Positions 16,647 through 19,571 of a stretch of 19,571 nucleotides of DNA are shown here, piece by piece. The notes beneath the pieces are model-generated. The model searched no databases, was not told the DNA's origin, and saw nothing but the letters and a program-made list of their open reading frames with translations. The DNA is from Jutongia hominis (GTDB taxonomy: Bacteria > Bacillota > Clostridia > Lachnospirales > Lachnospiraceae). The stretch covers positions 1 through 19,571 of the forward strand of contig NZ_JACRSW010000004.1 of assembly GCF_014384965.1 (NCBI RefSeq). The letters run 5' to 3'. Within the stretch, counting starts at the first letter, position 1. The number at the start of each line of letters is the position of its first letter. The position numbers and the translations under genes are program-made.

Positions 16647-17135
16647 TGGACACGATTATTAGAAAAATCTTTCTGGAACGAGGCATTAAGCCTGATTCCA
16701 GAAGAGTTCTTCTTTTTCGTTTGGTGTTAGCATCCCAAGAGAGCCGTGAGGCCTTCTTGAGTTGTAAAATCCTTCAATATATTCAAATATGGATAGCTGT
16801 AACTCTTGCAAAGAGTGATAGGTTCTCCGGTTAGTTTCTTCTTTTTTGAGGTATTTGAAGAAACATTCACAGCAAGCATTATCGAAGGGATAACCTTTCT
16901 TTGAGAATGATTGCACGACATTAAGAGAATCCAATAACTGCCTGAATGAAAAAGCAGTATATTGAGATCCTCGATCAGAATGGAACATAAGCCCTTTAGG
17001 ACAGTTCCTTTTATCATAAGCTTTTTTGAACGCAGTCATTACTAAATCAACATCAGGTTTTGCAGAAGTGTTCCAGGCGATGACTTTGCGTGAAAATAAA
17101 TCCATTACAATACAGAGGTAATATCGTTTACTAGT
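16647..17135 (-). mobile_element. 3' end of an IS3-family insertion sequence, truncated
   Basis: The element runs on the minus strand. Its terminal end is probably near 16647, where TGGACAC begins and IS3-like termini carry TG/CA ends. The transposase stop is about 40 bases inside. The other end is cut at about 17130-17140, beyond which the sequence is unrelated and leads into the next promoter. The left part of the IS, including OrfA and the start of OrfB, is missing. Confidence 0.75.
16686..17135 (-). pseudogene. IS3-family OrfB transposase, N-terminally truncated
   Basis: About 150 residues of the rve integrase core remain: YYLCIVMDLFSRKVIAW, the second catalytic Asp in HSDRGSQYTA, the catalytic Glu in DNACCECFFKYLKKE, and the RRPHGSLGMLTP ending. 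The first catalytic Asp, which lies before YLCIVMD in this family, is absent. The open frame extends to 17180 only by chance, since those first residues are not transposase-like. It should be inactive. Confidence 0.85.
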
Positions 17136-17174
17136 GGTACTAGAACATAAACAGTATAACCCCAAATGAGTATG

Positions 17175-17201
17175 TTGCATTCCCCTGATTAGTGATATAA
17201 T
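17175..17201 (+). promoter_or_regulatory. promoter of the PLD-helicase gene
   Basis: An extended -10 TGATATAAT (17193-17201) with TTGCAT 15 bases before the TATAAT. The spacer is short, but the TGn extension compensates. GGAGG precedes the ATG at 17239 with eight bases between. The promoter starts within about 40 bases of the IS remnant's cut edge. Confidence 0.5.
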
Positions 17202-17238
17202 AAATGCATTGGACTAAAATAGAGAACGGAGGCTATCC

Positions 17239-18336
17239 ATGCAGGAAGAAAAAATATCACTCATCCGAAGCGGCTTAGAAACAGCATACATTAACGGAAA
17301 TGTTGCATCAGAGTTATCCTATAAGCCGAATTTTGTTTCAAATAATTACAATGAAGGTAAGAAAGTTCTTTCTGTAATCGAGGATGAACTTTTGAAATGT
17401 GACAAGTTTCAAATAAGTGTTGCGTTTATTACACTTGGTGGAGTAACACCACTTTTGCAAACATTAAAAGAGCTAGAAAAAAAGGGGATTCCGGGAGAAA
17501 TTCTGACTTCTGATTATCTTGATTTTAGTGAACCTTTAGCATTGAAAAAGTTACATTCATTAAGTAATGTTAAGATCAAAATGTATGATACAAAAGCTGC
17601 AAATAACGGTTTTCATACGAAAGGCTATATTTTCAAAGAAAAAGAAATATATCGCATTATTATTGGAAGTTCCAATATGACAAGTGCCGCACTCACAACA
17701 AATCGTGAATGGAATACGAAGTTAGTTTCGACATTTCAGGGAGAAATGGCAGAAGATATTTTACAAGAATTTGATGAGCTTTGGAATTCGAAATATGCAT
17801 ATGAGTATGATACATTTTATGAAGAATACAAACAAAGATATGATATTATCAAAACGCAAAAAAGGATAGCACAAGAGGAAAATGTCACTTCATTAGAGCG
17901 GTATAGATTAAAACCAAATAGCATGCAAGTTCGTTTTATCGCAAATCTTCGAAAAATTTTGCAGCATAATGAACAAAGGGCATTGTTGATCAGTGCAACA
18001 GGTACCGGTAAAACATATGCATCTGCTTTCGCTATGCGCGAACTCGGATTTAAACGGGTGTTATTTCTCGTTCATAGAGCAACACTCGCAACGCAGGCGA
18101 AAAATTCTTATCAAAGAGTTTTTGGTAATGCTGTGTCTATGGGATTAGTGGGGGCAGGTTATCATCAATATGGCAAAGATTATGTATTCGCGACTGTTGA
18201 GACATTGAACAAAGATGCACATTTGCAAAAATATAAACCGGATGAATTTGATTGTATTATTTTAGATGATGAGCGCGTTATAATAAGGACAAAGTTAGAG
18301 AAACCCAGTAAAATCAAGGGGTTAGCACTAATTTAG
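17239..18336 (+). pseudogene. PLD-domain/DEAD-box helicase, truncated in motif II
   Basis: Residues 30-200 form a phospholipase-D-type nuclease domain with the HKD signature FHTKGYIF (His126, Lys128) and GSSNMT (143-148). Residues 225 onwards are a superfamily 2 helicase: LKPNSMQVRFI as Q motif, motif I SATGTGKT (Lys258), and VLFLVHRATLATQ as motif Ia. The intact family (PLDc, DEAD, helicase C, often DUF3427) is roughly 900-1000 residues. Here homology stops at FDCIILD (residue 343), exactly at motif II: DE-(A/V)-H is replaced by DDERVIIRTKLEK and the frame ends at 18336. The break coincides with the structured edge of the next element, so insertion of that element is the likely cause. The nuclease domain could still be made. 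Confidence 0.85.
18283..18298 (+). repeat. GGAC-AA-TTAG repeat, copy A
   Basis: ATAAGGACAAAGTTAG lies just inside the point where the helicase homology ends. It pairs with copy B at 14 of 16 positions. Confidence 0.5.
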
Positions 18337-18343
18337 TCCTTAT
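18328..18343 (-). repeat. GGAC-AA-TTAG repeat, copy B (inverted)
   Basis: CTAATTTAGTCCTTAT, whose reverse complement matches copy A with two differences. A and B could form a hairpin followed by TTTTTA, so they may also act as a terminator for readthrough from the truncated helicase. Confidence 0.5.
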
Positions 18344-18490
18344 TTTTATACCATTTTAGCGGTAAAGATAGGGCAGCGCTGCAATATTAAACCGAAAATT
18401 CAAGTCAGCATCACAGATGTCCACAATCAGTCTGAGAGTGAATCTGTGCGCTTAGATTAGGTACAATTTTTATATCAAAAACATTTAGTG

Positions 18491-18503
18491 AGGACTAAAT
18501 TAG
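18491..18503 (+). repeat. GGAC-AA-TTAG repeat, copy C
   Basis: AGGACTAAATTAG is identical to the reverse complement of copy B over 13 bases. B and C enclose about 150 bases of non-coding DNA. Confidence 0.5.
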
Positions 18504-18537
18504 CACTTGAGATGGAATACTCCATCAGCTGGTTTGG

Positions 18538-18558
18538 TCCTCTTTTTATTTGAGAGGA
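18538..18558 (+). promoter_or_regulatory. possible hairpin masking a ribosome binding site
   Basis: TCCTCT (18538-18543) can pair with AGAGGA (18553-18558), which holds the ribosome binding site of the following small gene. This could limit its translation. The stem is only six pairs. Confidence 0.25.
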
Positions 18559-18566
18559 GTGGTCGA

Positions 18567-18746
18567 ATGGGCAAGGTGTTAATTTGGTTCGTAATCATTA
18601 TTAGTATAGTGGTTCTTTACTGTCTTATGAAAGTTAAGGCAGAGAGTGATGAACTGTATGAGGAATTAATGAGAAAGCATTTTTATGGCAGGTCAGAAGA
18701 TATTCTTGCATCTGACAAAACCGAGCACTTGAAAGGGTGTGGGTAA
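18567..18746 (+). CDS. small single-pass membrane protein
   Basis: This 59-residue protein starts at ATG 18567, eight bases after AGGAG. Residues 4-22 (VLIWFVIIISIVVLYCLMK) form one transmembrane helix, followed by an acidic cytoplasmic or surface tail with SDELYEELMRKHFYGRSEDI. I do not recognise a family. It stands 58 bases before the ParM/StbA gene in the same direction and may be transcribed with it. Possible roles as membrane anchor or toxin-like peptide are guesses. Confidence 0.55.
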   Translation: MGKVLIWFVIIISIVVLYCLMKVKAESDELYEELMRKHFYGRSEDILASDKTEHLKGCG

Positions 18747-18804
18747 TTATATGAAATTTTGCAAAACAATAATGCAGACAATACAGAAAAGGAGTGAAAG
18801 GAAC

Positions 18805-19571
18805 ATGAATAACAAGTTAGAAGTAATCGGCATTGATCATGGCTGGTCAATGATGAAAACAATCTCTCAGGTATTTGTCACAGGTGTTAAGGAGATTACA
18901 ACAACTCCGGCACTTTTCGGTGATGTACTTGAGTATGAAGGAAAGTTCTATAAGGTTGGAACTGTGAGGCAGGAAGTAAAGGATACCAAGGTCGAAGATG
19001 ACAGCTTTTATCTTCTCACTCTTGCAGCAGTTGCTAAGGAACTTAAAAGAAGAGGTCTTGCAGAGGCAAAGGTATTTCTTGCTGTAGGACTTCCACTTAC
19101 AAGATTTGGAGCTGAGAAGAATGACTTTATCAAGTACCTGACAAAGAATAAGCGTGTAAACTTCAAATATGAGAATGAGTCATATCATATTGAAATTGAT
19201 GATGTGGCAGTATTCCCTCAGTGTTATGCAGCAGTAGTGGATAAGATTCCTACAATGGCAAAGAAAACGCTGATAGTAGATATCGGTAGCTGGACAATCG
19301 ACATTATGCCGGTAATCAACAAGTCACCGGATGAATCAAAGTGCGTGACGATACCAAAAGGTCTTATTACCTGTATGCGTTCTATCAATGAACAGTGTGT
19401 AAGACAACTTAACGGAGAGGTAGACGAGTCAGAGATACAGAACATCATGCGATATGGCAGGTCAGATATTGATGATGAATACTTTGCCATTATCAAGGCA
19501 GAGATAGAGGATTTTGTTGATAAGGTATATAACTCAATCCGTGAGTTTGGGTATAACTTAAAGACTACACC
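18805..19571 (+). CDS. ParM/StbA-family actin-like segregation protein (5' part)
   Basis: The first 255 codons of an actin-like ATPase run off the right edge without a stop. The phosphate-1 loop is near the start (VIGIDHGWSMMK), and the phosphate-2 motif LIVDIGSWTIDIM follows near residue 165, as in ParM/StbA proteins that push plasmid copies apart or stabilise integrative elements. Helical LAAVAKELKRRG and AVGLPLTRFG segments fit the family. ATG 18805 has AAGGAG and AAAGGA upstream; an in-frame ATG at 18751 lacks a ribosome site. Its codon use (frequent CTT, AAG and GGA) is less AT-rich than the RT operon, which supports a different origin. A plasmid-like or ICE backbone is implied. Confidence 0.88.
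   Translation, partial: MNNKLEVIGIDHGWSMMKTISQVFVTGVKEITTTPALFGDVLEYEGKFYKVGTVRQEVKDTKVEDDSFYLLTLAAVAKELKRRGLAEAKVFLAVGLPLTRFGAEKNDFIKYLTKNKRVNFKYENESYHIEIDDVAVFPQCYAAVVDKIPTMAKKTLIVDIGSWTIDIMPVINKSPDESKCVTIPKGLITCMRSINEQCVRQLNGEVDESEIQNIMRYGRSDIDDEYFAIIKAEIEDFVDKVYNSIREFGYNLKTT

Larger units (their letters stand above)
18337..18566. other. structured non-coding edge of the right-hand element
   Basis: No gene is seen in these 230 bases. They contain the palindrome GCAGCGCTGC (18373-18382), the inverted pair CACAGAT (18412-18418) / ATCTGTG (18442-18448), copy C of the GGAC repeat, and a GATGGA-ATAC-TCCATC hairpin (18511-18526). The density of symmetric motifs fits an element end, attachment region or origin. 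There is no clear promoter; TACAAT near 18462 has no good -35. Confidence 0.5.

Noticed and set aside
16646..16834. Plus-strand open frame within the IS3 remnant
   Set aside because: It is the complement of clear transposase coding sequence.
17136..17180. N-terminal residues of the transposase open frame
   Set aside because: They do not resemble IS3 transposases and overlap the next gene's promoter region; the true gene is cut.
1..19571. CRISPR array, tRNA or rRNA genes
   Set aside because: No regularly spaced repeats and no tRNA or rRNA-like sequence were seen on either strand by eye; a formal scan was not possible.

Overview
The window looks like accessory DNA from a low-GC anaerobic Firmicute, most likely a gut Lachnospiraceae/Clostridia chromosome or conjugative/mobilizable element. 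This rests on A+T-rich codon use, strong GGAGG-type ribosome binding sites, a MobV relaxase with a long coiled coil, a ParM/StbA gene and an IS3 remnant. Species-level assignment is inference. No rRNA, tRNA or CRISPR array was seen.

Layout. (1) 1-2160 is a mobilization module: the tail of an upstream gene, a 16-codon mini-ORF, a MobV relaxase and a small companion protein. It ends in an orphan ribosome binding site with an ORF that stops after six codons, as if a further gene had been cut off. (2) 2163-7553 is an AT-rich two-gene operon. The first gene fuses an archaeo-eukaryotic-type primase domain to a reverse transcriptase with intact catalytic motifs. The second, overlapping it by 14 bp, encodes a 912-residue protein I do not recognise, with a weak phosphoribosyltransferase-like signature near its C-terminus. 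This is the best candidate for a little-described system, probably related to the defence (UG/DRT) reverse transcriptases. (3) 7554-7890 is non-coding and structured, with inverted repeats and two terminators. (4) 7885-10820 is a decaying zone: the C-terminal part of a second relaxase split by a stop codon, an HD-domain gene with a frameshift and a stop, an intact Nudix gene, and an M24 peptidase-like gene with a frameshift.

(5) 10841-13169 is a tightly packed operon of small enzymes: GNAT acetyltransferase, GNAT fused to a second domain, GNAT with an altered acetyl-CoA loop, and a histidine phosphatase. (6) 13180-15909 encodes a superfamily 1 helicase with a C-terminal nuclease-like (DUF2726-type) domain. 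(7) 15942-16637 encodes a fusion of a Cro/C1-type DNA-binding domain to a Nudix hydrolase. (8) 16647 to about 17135 is the 3' end of an IS3-family element on the minus strand. (9) 17239 to about 18272 is the first third of a phospholipase-D-domain/DEAD-box helicase gene, cut in motif II by another element. (10) From about 18272 to the end is that element: a structured non-coding edge carrying three copies of a GGAC-AA-TTAG motif, a small membrane protein, and the start of a ParM/StbA-family actin-like protein running off the window.

Taken together, this is a mosaic of nested mobile elements. Mobilization and partition genes at both ends flank cargo rich in nucleic-acid enzymes (RT-primase, SF1 helicase-nuclease, PLD helicase) and nucleotide or metabolite-modifying enzymes (two Nudix, HD, histidine phosphatase, GNATs). 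Several cargo genes are broken. The RT-primase operon, the SF1 helicase, the HTH-Nudix gene and the relaxase appear intact.
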